Below are positions 18,425-25,863 of a stretch of DNA of 64,000 nt, piece after piece. How positions within the stretch are numbered: position 1 is the first letter of the stretch; every line of letters starts with the position of its first letter. The DNA is taken from assembly GCA_964437415.1 (NCBI GenBank), contig CAYTGN010000001.1, positions 1 to 64,000 on the forward strand. Reading direction: 5' to 3'. The stretch comes from CADEDV01 sp964437415 (GTDB lineage: Bacteria; Bacteroidota; Bacteroidia; Chitinophagales; Chitinophagaceae). The notes under the pieces were generated by a model. The model did no database searches, was not told where the DNA came from, and saw only the letters and a list, made by a program, of their open reading frames with translations. The position numbers were made by a program, and so were the translations under genes.

Positions 18425-18454
18425 ATCTGAAAGTAATAACCAGACGTATTTAGT

Positions 18455-18482
18455 GCGGCCCGGATTTTCCAGGGCCGCTTTT
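18455..18482 (+). terminator. Intrinsic terminator of gcvH
   Basis: GCGGCCC (18455-18461) and GGGCCGC (18472-18478), 7 bp perfect, followed by TTTT. Confidence 0.88.
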
Positions 18483-18499
18483 ACTATCTTAACCAACGA

Positions 18500-18640
18500 T
18501 TGAATCCTAAACCTAGATTTAGTGAAGGTGAACTGACGGTTGCATTGCGACAGCAGGATGTGCAGACCTTTAGCCACCTGTATGATAATAATTCATGGGC
18601 GATATTCAGCTTCATCAACCAGGTAGTGACGGCAGTCCTT
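18500..18640 (+). pseudogene. Remnant of an ECF sigma factor N-terminus
   Basis: A frame opening at TTG 18500 reads MNPKPRFSEGELTVALRQQD and then TFSHLYDNNSWAIFSFINQV. This matches the start of region 2 of ECF sigma factors (ELxxALkxxDxxAFxxLYDnYs...). After about residue 43 the similarity stops and the frame ends at 18733 with unrelated residues. Region 2.3 and region 4 are missing. I read it as a truncated, decayed sigma-factor gene; a chance match to such a specific pattern is less likely but possible. It has no normal ATG start. Confidence 0.5.
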
Positions 18641-18779
18641 CACTTGACCAGTCGCAAACAATGGGCAAAACCAATCTTTAACCAGGAGAAGCACTGCTTC
18701 AACAATCCAATCGATTTCAATTTTCGTATTTGAACCCGAGCTATTGCTATAGTAGTTTTGGTTCTATAGTTGGTTAAGC

Positions 18780-18809
18780 GAGGGCCTCTTTTGGGGCCCT
18801 CTTTTTTTT
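18780..18809 (+). terminator. Strong intrinsic terminator before the VanZ-like gene
   Basis: GAGGGCC (18780-18786) pairs with GGCCCTC (18795-18801) across an 8-nt loop, then eight T. It would end a transcript starting in the 18483-18780 gap, where no intact gene remains. Confidence 0.85.
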
Positions 18810-18840
18810 GTTTGCAGCACTCTGCAAACTTCACTTATCA

Positions 18841-19242
18841 TTGCAGAAAAAATTGAAACCGGCAAACTATAAAGCTCCGCTTGCATATGCTGTATCCTGG
18901 CTGATCATTACAACCCTGCTGCTTACACTCCCCGGCTCTGCTTTTCCAAAGGAAAACTGGTTAGACAAGATCGGGTTTGACAAATGGGTGCATTTGGGTT
19001 TGTTTGCTATTATGATTTTTTTGTGGTGCTGGCTGGCATCACAACTGTTGCACGGTTCAAAAAAATTATTGCCGTTCTTTTTACTGATCACTTTGTTTTT
19101 TAGCGGTTATGGGATTGCTATGGAGTATGTGCAGGAAAACTTAGTGAGTAACCGGTCCTTTGACACCGGTGATATTTATGCAGACATAGCCGGCTGTGTA
19201 TTGGGTTTTGGTTATAGTTATTGGAGGTATATAAAAAAATAG
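18841..19242 (+). CDS. VanZ-like integral membrane protein
   Basis: About 133 residues with four membrane segments and the VanZ-like pattern: KIGFDKWVHLGLFAIMIFLW in the first half, EYVQENLVSNRSFDTGDIYA in the conserved acidic loop, and GCVLGFGYSYW in the last helix. I favour the TTG at 18841 as the start, because the upstream TTG at 18808 lies in the terminator T run. The role of the family outside teicoplanin resistance is unknown. Such genes are often next to gcvH in Bacteroidota, so the sigma remnant seems to lie within an older gcvH-vanZ pair. Confidence 0.8.
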   Translation: MQKKLKPANYKAPLAYAVSWLIITTLLLTLPGSAFPKENWLDKIGFDKWVHLGLFAIMIFLWCWLASQLLHGSKKLLPFFLLITLFFSGYGIAMEYVQENLVSNRSFDTGDIYADIAGCVLGFGYSYWRYIKK

Positions 19243-19263
19243 ACCCCTGTAGAAACAGGGGTC
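19231..19263 (-). terminator. Intrinsic terminator, minus strand, distal to prfA
   Basis: GACCCCTGT (19242-19250) pairs with ACAGGGGTC (19255-19263), 9 bp with a 4-nt loop. On the minus strand it is followed by a T-rich run (plus-strand ATAAAAAAAT). It is the first convincing terminator after prfA and overlaps the VanZ-like gene stop codon on the other strand. Confidence 0.7.
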
Positions 19264-19605
19264 GCAACCAAAACTAACTGCTTATGAGAAAATTGACTGC
19301 TTTTATAATAAGATCTATAATTGTATAACGCAAATTTACTGCCATTAGTATTATACCTGCTGTTAATGAAAGATTAAAAGCCCGCTTAAGTAATTATACT
19401 TGTGAAAATTCCTCTTTCTGCCTGCTTCTTCTTTCAACGACTCTTATGCAAGTAAAACATATACACGGTTGGTTAATGACGGAAACCTGACAAAGAACAC
19501 TGCATTCAGCTGCAATTGCTGATGATGCATAAATCAGACCAAAATGATCATCAACAAATAGTAAGACGGCTGCAGGTAAGAAAACCTGCGGTTTCTAATC
19601 AGGAC
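19264..19605. other. Gene-free gap between VanZ-like gene and prfA
   Basis: About 340 bp of AT-rich DNA. I see a 14-codon reading frame at 19284-19328 (MRKLTAFIIRSIIV) and a small hairpin near 19572-19592 (GCAGGT/ACCTGC) just past the prfA stop, neither with further support. Nothing else is recognisable. Confidence 0.5.
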
Positions 19606-20670
19606 TTAATGTTGTTTGGCAAGTTTTTCAGAGTTCTCCGCAAACTGAAGTGCCTCGAGTAGTTCCTGGATATTGCCATTGAGTACGTCTTCCAAATTAT
19701 AGAGAGTCAATCCGATGCGATGGTCGGTAATACGGCCCTGGGGAAAATTGTAGGTCCTGATTTTAGCACTACGGTCGCCGGTGCTGACTAAGCTTTTACG
19801 GTGGCGGGCTATTTCCTCTTCCTGTTTTCTAACCTGTTCCTCATACAATTTGGTCCGGAGCATTTGCATGGCCTTCTCCCGGTTGCCAAGTTGTGAACGT
19901 TCCGTTTGGCAAATCACAACGGTGCCGGTAGGGATATGCGTCAGCATCACTTTTGTTTCCACCTTGTTTACGTTCTGGCCACCGGCGCCGCCGCTTCGGG
20001 CAGTTTCCATCTTCACATCGGCGGGATTCAGCTCAAAGTCCACTTCCTCTGCTTCCGGCATTACTGCCACAGTGGCCGCAGAAGTGTGTACCCGGCCCGA
20101 GCCCTCGGTGGCCGGCACCCTTTGCACCCGGTGAACTCCGCTTTCAAATTTCAATGTGCCATATACATCGTCACCAGTCACTTCTAACTGTACTTCTTTG
20201 AACCCGCCAACTGTTCCTTCACTTTCACTTAAAATAGCGGTTTTCCAGCCCTTTCTTTCGCAATACTTGATATACATCCGCAGCAGGTCGCCTGCAAACA
20301 AACTGGCCTCATCGCCGCCGGTGCCTGCCCTGATCTCAAGAATAGCATCTTTTTCGTCCTGCGGGTCTTTAGGAATAAGCAACTGCCTGATATGTGCTTC
20401 CATTTTTTCTTTTTTATCTTCCAGATCAGGCACTTCTGATTTGGCAAGCTCTCTCATTTCCTCATCATCACCATTCAGCGCCTCTTTATAAAATTCAATG
20501 TCGTCGAGCAGTTTCCTGTATTCATTATAGGCCGATACGATCCTCTCCAGGCTGCGGTATTCCTTACTGGTTTCCGCAAATCTTTTGTTATTGCCTACAA
20601 TCTCCGGGTTGGTGAGGGCTACTCCCAACTGATCGAACCGGGCTTTTATCGCTTCTAATTTATCAAGCAT
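19606..20670 (-). CDS. prfA: Peptide chain release factor 1
   Basis: 354-residue class I release factor. GGQ, the peptidyl-tRNA hydrolysis motif, is at residues 230-232 (SGGAGGQNVNKVETKV). The codon-reading tripeptide is P186-A187-T188, the PxT form of RF1, so it reads UAA and UAG. Residues 1-110 form the helical domain 1. A TAATTTTG box lies 40 nt upstream of the ATG. It is divergent from the amidohydrolase gene. Confidence 0.97.
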   Translation of the reverse strand: MLDKLEAIKARFDQLGVALTNPEIVGNNKRFAETSKEYRSLERIVSAYNEYRKLLDDIEFYKEALNGDDEEMRELAKSEVPDLEDKKEKMEAHIRQLLIPKDPQDEKDAILEIRAGTGGDEASLFAGDLLRMYIKYCERKGWKTAILSESEGTVGGFKEVQLEVTGDDVYGTLKFESGVHRVQRVPATEGSGRVHTSAATVAVMPEAEEVDFELNPADVKMETARSGGAGGQNVNKVETKVMLTHIPTGTVVICQTERSQLGNREKAMQMLRTKLYEEQVRKQEEEIARHRKSLVSTGDRSAKIRTYNFPQGRITDHRIGLTLYNLEDVLNGNIQELLEALQFAENSEKLAKQH

Positions 20671-20710
20671 ATTGAATCAGGGTATTTGATCACATATCAA
20701 AACAAGGCGG

Positions 20711-20718
20711 CAAAATTA
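20711..20718 (-). promoter_or_regulatory. Bacteroidota -7 box of prfA
   Basis: TAATTTTG on the minus strand, 40 nt before the prfA start codon. Confidence 0.5.
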
Positions 20719-20804
20719 GCGATTTGAAAGGAGAGTGGTGACCCTTCAACTTTGCTCAGGATGGGGTGAATGATGTGAAGAGTGTTTTTCCGAATTTTAC
20801 AGCC

Positions 20805-21950
20805 ATGGGCTACCGTAAGTTTAAAGCGGATCACTTGTTTGACGGATATGGTTTGCGGGAGGAAGCTGTATTAATAACCAGTGAGGACGGAACAATTGAG
20901 GAGATCGTGGAAGCAAGAGAGGCAGGGCAAGATATACAAGAGGTCAGCGGCATTCTTTCACCTGGGTTTATCAATTGCCATTGCCATCTTGAACTGAGCC
21001 ACCTGAAAAGAATGATTCCTGAAAAAACAGGATTGGTCGAATTTGTATGGAAAGTTGTTTCCGAAAGACATTTGCCGGAGGAAGAAATACTGGATGCTAT
21101 CGCCAAAGCTGAAGATGAAATGTTGCAAAACGGTATTGTGGCTGTGGGAGACATTTGCAACAATACACTGACCCTGGGGCAAAAACAAAAGGGACGGCTC
21201 TCGTATCACAATTTTATTGAGGCCAGTGGTTTTCACCCTTCGGTGGCAGGACAGCGGTTTCAGCGGAGCGAGGTTTTTTTCAATGAATATGCCCGTTACT
21301 TCGACAACAATTCCATCGTTCCGCATGCCCCGTATTCTGTTGCCAATGAATTATTGGAAATGATTATTCATTTTCCCGGTAATCATTTGCTTACAATTCA
21401 TAACCAGGAAACAGCGGCAGAGAATGAATGGTTCATAAAGAGACAGGGAGAGTTTATGCAACTGTATGAAAAAATGAAAATAGATGTTTCATTCTTTCAG
21501 CCCTCGGGTAAAAGCAGCCTGCAGACATACCTGCCTGAGTTTTTGCCTCAGCAGTCTGTCATCCTGGTGCATAATGTTCACACATCTGAAGAAGATATTT
21601 TATTTGCTGAAAGCAGCCACATAAACATTCACTGGTGTCTTTGCCCACAGGCCAACAATTATATAACCGGGCAATTGCCCAATGTGCAGTTGTTGCATAA
21701 ACATTCAGCAGCCATTGTTCTGGGTACGGACAGCTTTGCTTCGAATCAGCAGTTGAGTATTCTTGCAGAAATGAATTTTTTGCGGCAGCGGTTTCCTTTT
21801 CTCAACATTCATTCTTTGCTGAGATGGGCCACTATAAACGGCGCCAAAGCTTTGCAAATGGACAAGATGCTGGGAAGTTTTGAAAAGGGAAAACGGCCGG
21901 GGGTAGTGGTGCTTGATGCAGACCTGAAACAGGTAAAAAGACTTTTATAA
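20805..21950 (+). CDS. Metal-dependent amidohydrolase (deaminase-like)
   Basis: 381 residues in the amidohydrolase superfamily, closest in pattern to the cytosine-deaminase / chlorohydrolase / aminofutalosine-deaminase branch. Candidate metal ligands: H59 and H61 in INCHCHLELS, H199 in TIHNQE, H256 in LVHNVH, and D309 in VLGTDSFASN. PHAPYSV (H174) is the usual substrate-side motif. A C-terminal composite domain follows (GSFEKGKRPGVVVLD). An in-frame ATG at 20766 would add 13 residues; I prefer 20805 because the beta-strand start of the fold follows directly. The substrate is unknown, since no pathway neighbours are present. Confidence 0.85.
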   Translation: MGYRKFKADHLFDGYGLREEAVLITSEDGTIEEIVEAREAGQDIQEVSGILSPGFINCHCHLELSHLKRMIPEKTGLVEFVWKVVSERHLPEEEILDAIAKAEDEMLQNGIVAVGDICNNTLTLGQKQKGRLSYHNFIEASGFHPSVAGQRFQRSEVFFNEYARYFDNNSIVPHAPYSVANELLEMIIHFPGNHLLTIHNQETAAENEWFIKRQGEFMQLYEKMKIDVSFFQPSGKSSLQTYLPEFLPQQSVILVHNVHTSEEDILFAESSHINIHWCLCPQANNYITGQLPNVQLLHKHSAAIVLGTDSFASNQQLSILAEMNFLRQRFPFLNIHSLLRWATINGAKALQMDKMLGSFEKGKRPGVVVLDADLKQVKRLL

Positions 21951-22021
21951 ATAAGGCCCGCCCTTAAAAGAGCCGGCCCTTGCTAACCTATGAAAAACAC
22001 CAAGGTAAAATTTGAATAGTG

Positions 22022-22456
22022 TTATAAGACTGCTTTGTTGTTCCGGGGAGGGGTTTTATCCAACCGGTCCCGCCTGTTTTCACGGATCATCTCCACGGCT
22101 TTTTTGCGGAATTCATCTTCAACCTGGAACACCCGGTTGGCCTTTTGCTCTTCGATCACCTGCCTGAATTCATCACGATAACGGATTCGCAGGTCAATGA
22201 TCTCCTTTTGCAGTTTGAGCCTGTCGCCCCTGTTTTCATTGTGAGTTTTGGCAAAATCACGGTAGTAACGGATAAAAACGGGACTAAATTTTGCCGCCTC
22301 TTTTTTGGAAAGACGAAGTTTGGTCTGAATATATTCCTGCATCCGCTGCATTAACTTGCCGCCGATCTCTTTGTCAGGCTGGTTGTCTTCTTCCTGCGCT
22401 GTAGCCACAAAGGAAGCAACCATGTAAACGGATAATATGAGTAACCACTTCTTCAT
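22022..22456 (-). CDS. Small periplasmic helical protein, Spy/CpxP-like
   Basis: 144 residues with a signal peptide (MKKWLLILSVYMVASFVATA) and a highly charged helical mature part rich in Arg, Lys and Glu (KLRLSKKEAAKFSPVFIRYY, then KLQKEIIDLRIRYRDEFRQV). This is the general composition of LTxxQ-type Spy/CpxP periplasmic stress proteins. It is the last gene of the sigma / anti-sigma operon (3 bp after the anti-sigma gene), a typical place for a secreted partner that senses envelope state. Family assignment is by composition and context, not by a diagnostic motif. Confidence 0.75.
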   Translation of the reverse strand: MKKWLLILSVYMVASFVATAQEEDNQPDKEIGGKLMQRMQEYIQTKLRLSKKEAAKFSPVFIRYYRDFAKTHNENRGDRLKLQKEIIDLRIRYRDEFRQVIEEQKANRVFQVEDEFRKKAVEMIRENRRDRLDKTPPRNNKAVL

Positions 22457-22459
22457 TGT

Positions 22460-23221
22460 CTATTCACTTATCAGTAAAAAATCCTCCAGGTCTTCATTTT
22501 GTTTGCGAAAATCATTTAGTTCTTCTTCAGGCACATCCTCGAGGAATTTTTTGAAATCATTCGTTTTATCACCAACCTGTGCAGTTTCTTCACCACTTAA
22601 GCCGGCGTTTAAAAAATCAACAAGATTATCTTTTTCAGTTTCATTCATTTTGTTTACCTCACGGGACACTTTGGCAAAAATCTCTTTTTCCGAAGTTGAA
22701 GGCCTGTTGAGTGAAAATAATGCTATAGTGCCAGCAATCAGCACTACAGCCGCCGCAGCGGCATAGCGGAACCATTTCTGGCTGACTAATGAAACAACCT
22801 TAGCTTTTTTATCAGAAACTGTTTGTTGTAATGGAATCGTATCAAAATATCCCTGCGGAACCTGGTAAGGCGTTTCTTTCTTCAAACCACTTAGCAGGGG
22901 AGAAATTGTTTCCAGTTCTTCCTGTACTGACAGGCTCCTGTTATCACCAACTGTTTCTATGATCCTTTTTTCCAGTTCCTGAAAATAACCTGCCGGAACG
23001 GCATAGGGCATTTTGCGGGAAATATCGTTTAGTGACGGTGCCAGGTAAAACAACTCTTCTGCAGCAGAACCAGCCTGTTCAGCCTTTATCTTGCCAAGCA
23101 CCTGTCCGGCCAATCCTTCAAAATAACCGGCGGGAACAGAGTAGCAGGTTTCGGCAGTCATGCTGGCAAGGCTGCTTTCTAACTCCTTCAATTCCTGCAA
23201 TATGTTGTCTTTCTGTGTCAT
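22460..23221 (-). CDS. Probable anti-sigma factor with triplicated N-terminal motif
   Basis: 253-residue protein with one membrane segment (about residues 151-170, AAAAAVVLIAGTIALF), next to an ECF sigma gene. The N-terminal 130 residues hold three copies of YxVPxGYF at residues 27-34, 73-80 and 119-126, spaced exactly 46 residues apart. The part after the membrane segment is acidic and ends FLLISE. There is no zinc-binding HxxxCxxC motif, so it is not a classical ZAS-domain anti-sigma. The assignment rests on gene order (sigma, this gene, periplasmic protein) and topology. Confidence 0.75.
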   Translation of the reverse strand: MTQKDNILQELKELESSLASMTAETCYSVPAGYFEGLAGQVLGKIKAEQAGSAAEELFYLAPSLNDISRKMPYAVPAGYFQELEKRIIETVGDNRSLSVQEELETISPLLSGLKKETPYQVPQGYFDTIPLQQTVSDKKAKVVSLVSQKWFRYAAAAAVVLIAGTIALFSLNRPSTSEKEIFAKVSREVNKMNETEKDNLVDFLNAGLSGEETAQVGDKTNDFKKFLEDVPEEELNDFRKQNEDLEDFLLISE

Positions 23222-23258
23222 TTTTACGTTATTTCAGACACCCGGTGGCTTGTAAAGT

Positions 23259-23813
23259 TTAATGATTGAGCATGTAATCCTCTATTTTCTTGACCGCATG
23301 GTGGTAACTGGCTTTCAGGGCACCTTCGCTGGTCTCGAGCACCCTGCTCATCTCCTCGTATGGCATTTCTTCATAATACCGGAGGCTGAACACTACTCTT
23401 TGTTTTTCAGGCAGTTGCTGGATGGCCAACTGCAGTTTCCATTCCAGCCGGTTGGGGTCAAAATGTTTGTCTGCTTTTATCTTATTGCTGAGGCCGCTTT
23501 CCACATCGCTGAGGCTGACGGCTGCTCTTTTTTTCTGCTGTTCCAGAAAAGTGAGACATTCATTGGTGGCGATACGGTAGAGCCAGGTATATAACTGGCT
23601 GTCTTCCCTGAAGTTTTCCAGGCCATTCCAAACCCGTATCAAAACATTTTGCAGCACATCATTAGCATCATCATGATCTACAACCATCCGCCGTATATGC
23701 CAGTATAATTTCTCCTGGTATTTGCGGATGAGGCTGGTATAGGCTTTTTCTTTCGTAACCGGGTTACGGAACTGCACCAGTAATTCACTATCACTTGTGG
23801 TCGTCAGGGACAT
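23259..23813 (-). CDS. ECF-type RNA polymerase sigma factor
   Basis: 184-residue sigma-70 family factor of the extracytoplasmic-function type. Region 2 covers about residues 25-95 (DDANDVLQNVLIRVWNGL, then LYTWLYRIATNECLTF). Region 4 covers about 130-180 (QLPEKQRVVFSLRYYEEMPY, then EGALKASYHHAVKKIE). Regions 1 and 3 are absent, as usual. First gene of an operon with a membrane anti-sigma candidate 37 bp downstream and a secreted helical protein after that, so it most likely controls an envelope response. Confidence 0.93.
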   Translation of the reverse strand: MSLTTTSDSELLVQFRNPVTKEKAYTSLIRKYQEKLYWHIRRMVVDHDDANDVLQNVLIRVWNGLENFREDSQLYTWLYRIATNECLTFLEQQKKRAAVSLSDVESGLSNKIKADKHFDPNRLEWKLQLAIQQLPEKQRVVFSLRYYEEMPYEEMSRVLETSEGALKASYHHAVKKIEDYMLNH

Positions 23814-23912
23814 GGTCGTCGGGCTTTGGGTGGCTTAGAATATTGAATCAGCTCACTGTTTAATCACAGGCATTAAAGTTAGATAAGGAAGTTTGTTTGA
23901 GAAAGAAATATT

Positions 23913-24731
23913 TCAACGGGTGAAGCCACGAAAGAAGATACCTGTGCCAATGCGAATGGGATAGTAGTAGTATCGTACAATGCCATATTCATCATTGTCA
24001 AGTCTTGTAGTGATAAGGCCGAAAAGCTGAATACCCCACCGGGGTTCCCTGGAAAAGAATAATTTGAAATCACATGCCAGATCAAGAAATGAATTTCGTT
24101 TCGGGGTTGTAAAAGGAGGCAGGCGATAAGAGGACAATTGCCCGGTTGTATAGTCTGTATTTATCCGGTTATACTCTATGAGATTGTATTTCGCACTTAA
24201 GGAAACTTCAATTTTTTTTCCATAATGATTTAAACTCCCTTGCAGGAAATACCTGTTTAACCTGCTTTTATAAAAATGAAATGAGGGCGGGGCCGGGGAG
24301 TTGATCTGGTTTTCATACATCTCCTCATTCATCCGGAAATTACCTGTGCTGATGCCGCCAAAGAAAGATATATAACCGGATGAGCTGCGTCTTGGCACCG
24401 GGAAATATAAACCGGTTCCTAATGCTATTCCATTATGGCAATATACAAGGTTGCTGCTGTCATCGTGAATACCGGAAGGGGCGATTGATCCGGCCATTTC
24501 TATATCCTTATTCTTATGTCTGTATGCTCCAGCTATTACAGCCAGCCTGTTGGTCAGCGCAAATCCTCCATTGACATCAAATGCCATTGGAGCACTAATG
24601 GTTCCGCTGACTGAAAAATCATTTTTCTTTTGTAAGGAAGGGTTGTTTACCGGCAACGGAGAGTAGATCTTTCTTTCGATACTACAAGAAGAAATAAAAA
24701 GAATAAGTAATATAAATAAAAGCCATCTCAT
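23913..24731 (-). CDS. Outer-membrane barrel-like lipoprotein
   Basis: 272 residues. The N-terminus MRWLLFILLILFISSC is a lipoprotein signal with a lipobox Cys at residue 16. The mature protein has alternating hydrophobic/polar strands with many Tyr, Phe and Gly and ends GIFFRGFTR, consistent with a small outer-membrane barrel. Not assigned to a named family. It lies between the transketolase gene and the sigma operon on the same strand. Base composition is slightly more AT-rich than its neighbours. Confidence 0.65.
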   Translation of the reverse strand: MRWLLFILLILFISSCSIERKIYSPLPVNNPSLQKKNDFSVSGTISAPMAFDVNGGFALTNRLAVIAGAYRHKNKDIEMAGSIAPSGIHDDSSNLVYCHNGIALGTGLYFPVPRRSSSGYISFFGGISTGNFRMNEEMYENQINSPAPPSFHFYKSRLNRYFLQGSLNHYGKKIEVSLSAKYNLIEYNRINTDYTTGQLSSYRLPPFTTPKRNSFLDLACDFKLFFSREPRWGIQLFGLITTRLDNDEYGIVRYYYYPIRIGTGIFFRGFTR

Positions 24732-24779
24732 GTGTGCCGGAAAGACCCGGAAAATATCCGTAATGCTGCACAGTTGATA

Positions 24780-25733
24780 TTACTTTCTTTTCATCACTTT
24801 CTCGGCGGCTGTGACAATATCTGTCACATCAAGTCCGTATTTTTTCAACAGCTCTTTTGGAGTGCCGCTTTCGCCAAATGTATCTTTAGTACCAACGTAT
24901 TCAATGGGAACAGGGAAATTTTTAGCCGCACATTGTGCAATGGCATCACCCAAACCGCCAATGATATTGTGTTCTTCCGCAGTTACAGCGCATTTGGTTT
25001 TCTTCAATGAGTTGATCACTGCTTCTTCATCCAGTGGTTTAATGGTGTGAATATTGATGACTTCCACGCTGATACCTTTTTCCTGCAAAATTGCTCCTGC
25101 CTGTATCGCATTCCACACTAAGTGGCCACAGGCAAAAATGCTGACATCGGTTCCTTCGCTGAAGCGTTGTGCTTTACCAATCTTAAAATCTTCTTCTTTG
25201 GTAAAAATGGGCCAGGAAGGACGGCCAAAACGTAAATAAACCGGGCCTTCAAATTCAGCAATGGCCATTGTTGCTGCTTTGGTTTGTGTGTAATCGCAGG
25301 GAACGATGACTGTCATGCCCGGCAGCATTTTCATCAGGCCGATGTCTTCGAGTATCTGGTGCGTTGCGCCGTCTTCACCCAGTGTAATGCCGGCATGGGA
25401 AGCACAGATCTTTACATTCTTCCCGCTGTAGGCTATGGATTGTCTTATCTGATCATACACCCGACCTGTAGAGAAGTTGGCAAAGGTGGTGGTGTAAGGA
25501 ATTTTTCCACCAATCGTCATACCTGCTGCAATGCCCATCATATTAGCTTCAGCAATCCCGCATTGAATAAACCGCTCAGGAAATTCTTTCATGAATTGCT
25601 GCAGTTTCAGGGAGCCGGCCAGGTCAGCCGTTAGAGCCACAATGTTGGAGTTTTTGCGGGCAGCTTCCACAATGCCGTCACCAAAACCGCTGCGGGTATC
25701 TTTATTCCCGGATGATTGAATTTCTTTAAGCAT
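24780..25733 (-). CDS. Transketolase, C-terminal subunit
   Basis: 317 residues matching the pyrimidine-binding and C-terminal domains of transketolase. The catalytic Glu of the thiamine-diphosphate site lies in CGIAEANMMGIAAG, and HAGITLGEDGATHQ is the conserved central stretch. In split transketolases the N-terminal, diphosphate-binding subunit is normally encoded directly upstream. Here the upstream gene is galE and no N-terminal subunit is in the window, so it must be elsewhere. It has a near-consensus promoter with both -33 and -7 elements. Confidence 0.92.
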   Translation of the reverse strand: MLKEIQSSGNKDTRSGFGDGIVEAARKNSNIVALTADLAGSLKLQQFMKEFPERFIQCGIAEANMMGIAAGMTIGGKIPYTTTFANFSTGRVYDQIRQSIAYSGKNVKICASHAGITLGEDGATHQILEDIGLMKMLPGMTVIVPCDYTQTKAATMAIAEFEGPVYLRFGRPSWPIFTKEEDFKIGKAQRFSEGTDVSIFACGHLVWNAIQAGAILQEKGISVEVINIHTIKPLDEEAVINSLKKTKCAVTAEEHNIIGGLGDAIAQCAAKNFPVPIEYVGTKDTFGESGTPKELLKKYGLDVTDIVTAAEKVMKRK

Positions 25734-25752
25734 GGTTGAGTTTTAGACCGGG

Positions 25753-25782
25753 CAAAAGTAAGGGTAGGGGAGGAATTTGCAA
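25753..25782 (-). promoter_or_regulatory. Complete Bacteroidota promoter of the transketolase gene
   Basis: On the minus strand: TTG, 19 nt, TACTTTTG, then 19 nt to the ATG. Both elements and the spacing fit the Bacteroidota consensus (TTG-N19-TAnnTTTG). Confidence 0.75.
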
Positions 25783-25787
25783 TAGGG

Positions 25788-25862
25788 AATAAGCAATTGT
25801 CAATATGCAAATGAATATTGACATCCTAAGAATTACTGATTGCCTATTGCCAATTGCTTATT
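25788..25862. repeat. Inverted repeat of heptamer words in the galE-transketolase gap
   Basis: The 23-nt arms 25788-25810 and 25840-25862 are complementary at 21 of 23 positions. The right arm is itself a degenerate tandem repeat (ATTGCC, TATTGCC, AATTGCT, TATTGCT). The element begins 2 bp from the galE stop codon and overlaps no gene. Confidence 0.8.
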
Positions 25863-25863
25863 G

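Larger units (their letters stand above)
18425..18840. other. 416-bp gap: terminator, sigma-factor remnant, second terminator
   Basis: Between gcvH and the VanZ-like gene I see the gcvH terminator, a short reading frame that looks like the start of an ECF sigma factor (18500 to about 18640), unassigned DNA to about 18780, and a second strong terminator. A tRNA T-arm-like word at about 18729-18740 on the minus strand does not fold into a tRNA. The rest is unassigned. Confidence 0.6.

Noticed and set aside
18720..18745. tRNA T-arm-like word (GGTTCAAATAC) on the minus strand
   Set aside because: No matching T-stem, anticodon arm or acceptor stem can be formed around it, and the sequence has no other tRNA features.
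18640..18834. 64-codon minus-strand frame with a basic sequence
   Set aside because: It crosses a terminator and overlaps the VanZ-like gene; no promoter or family.
19284..19328. 14-codon frame (MRKLTAFIIRSIIV) after the VanZ-like gene
   Set aside because: Too short to judge, with no downstream gene it could regulate on the plus strand.
21955..21980. GC-rich hairpin after the amidohydrolase gene
   Set aside because: Stem has a C-C mismatch and there is no T run, so I do not call a terminator.
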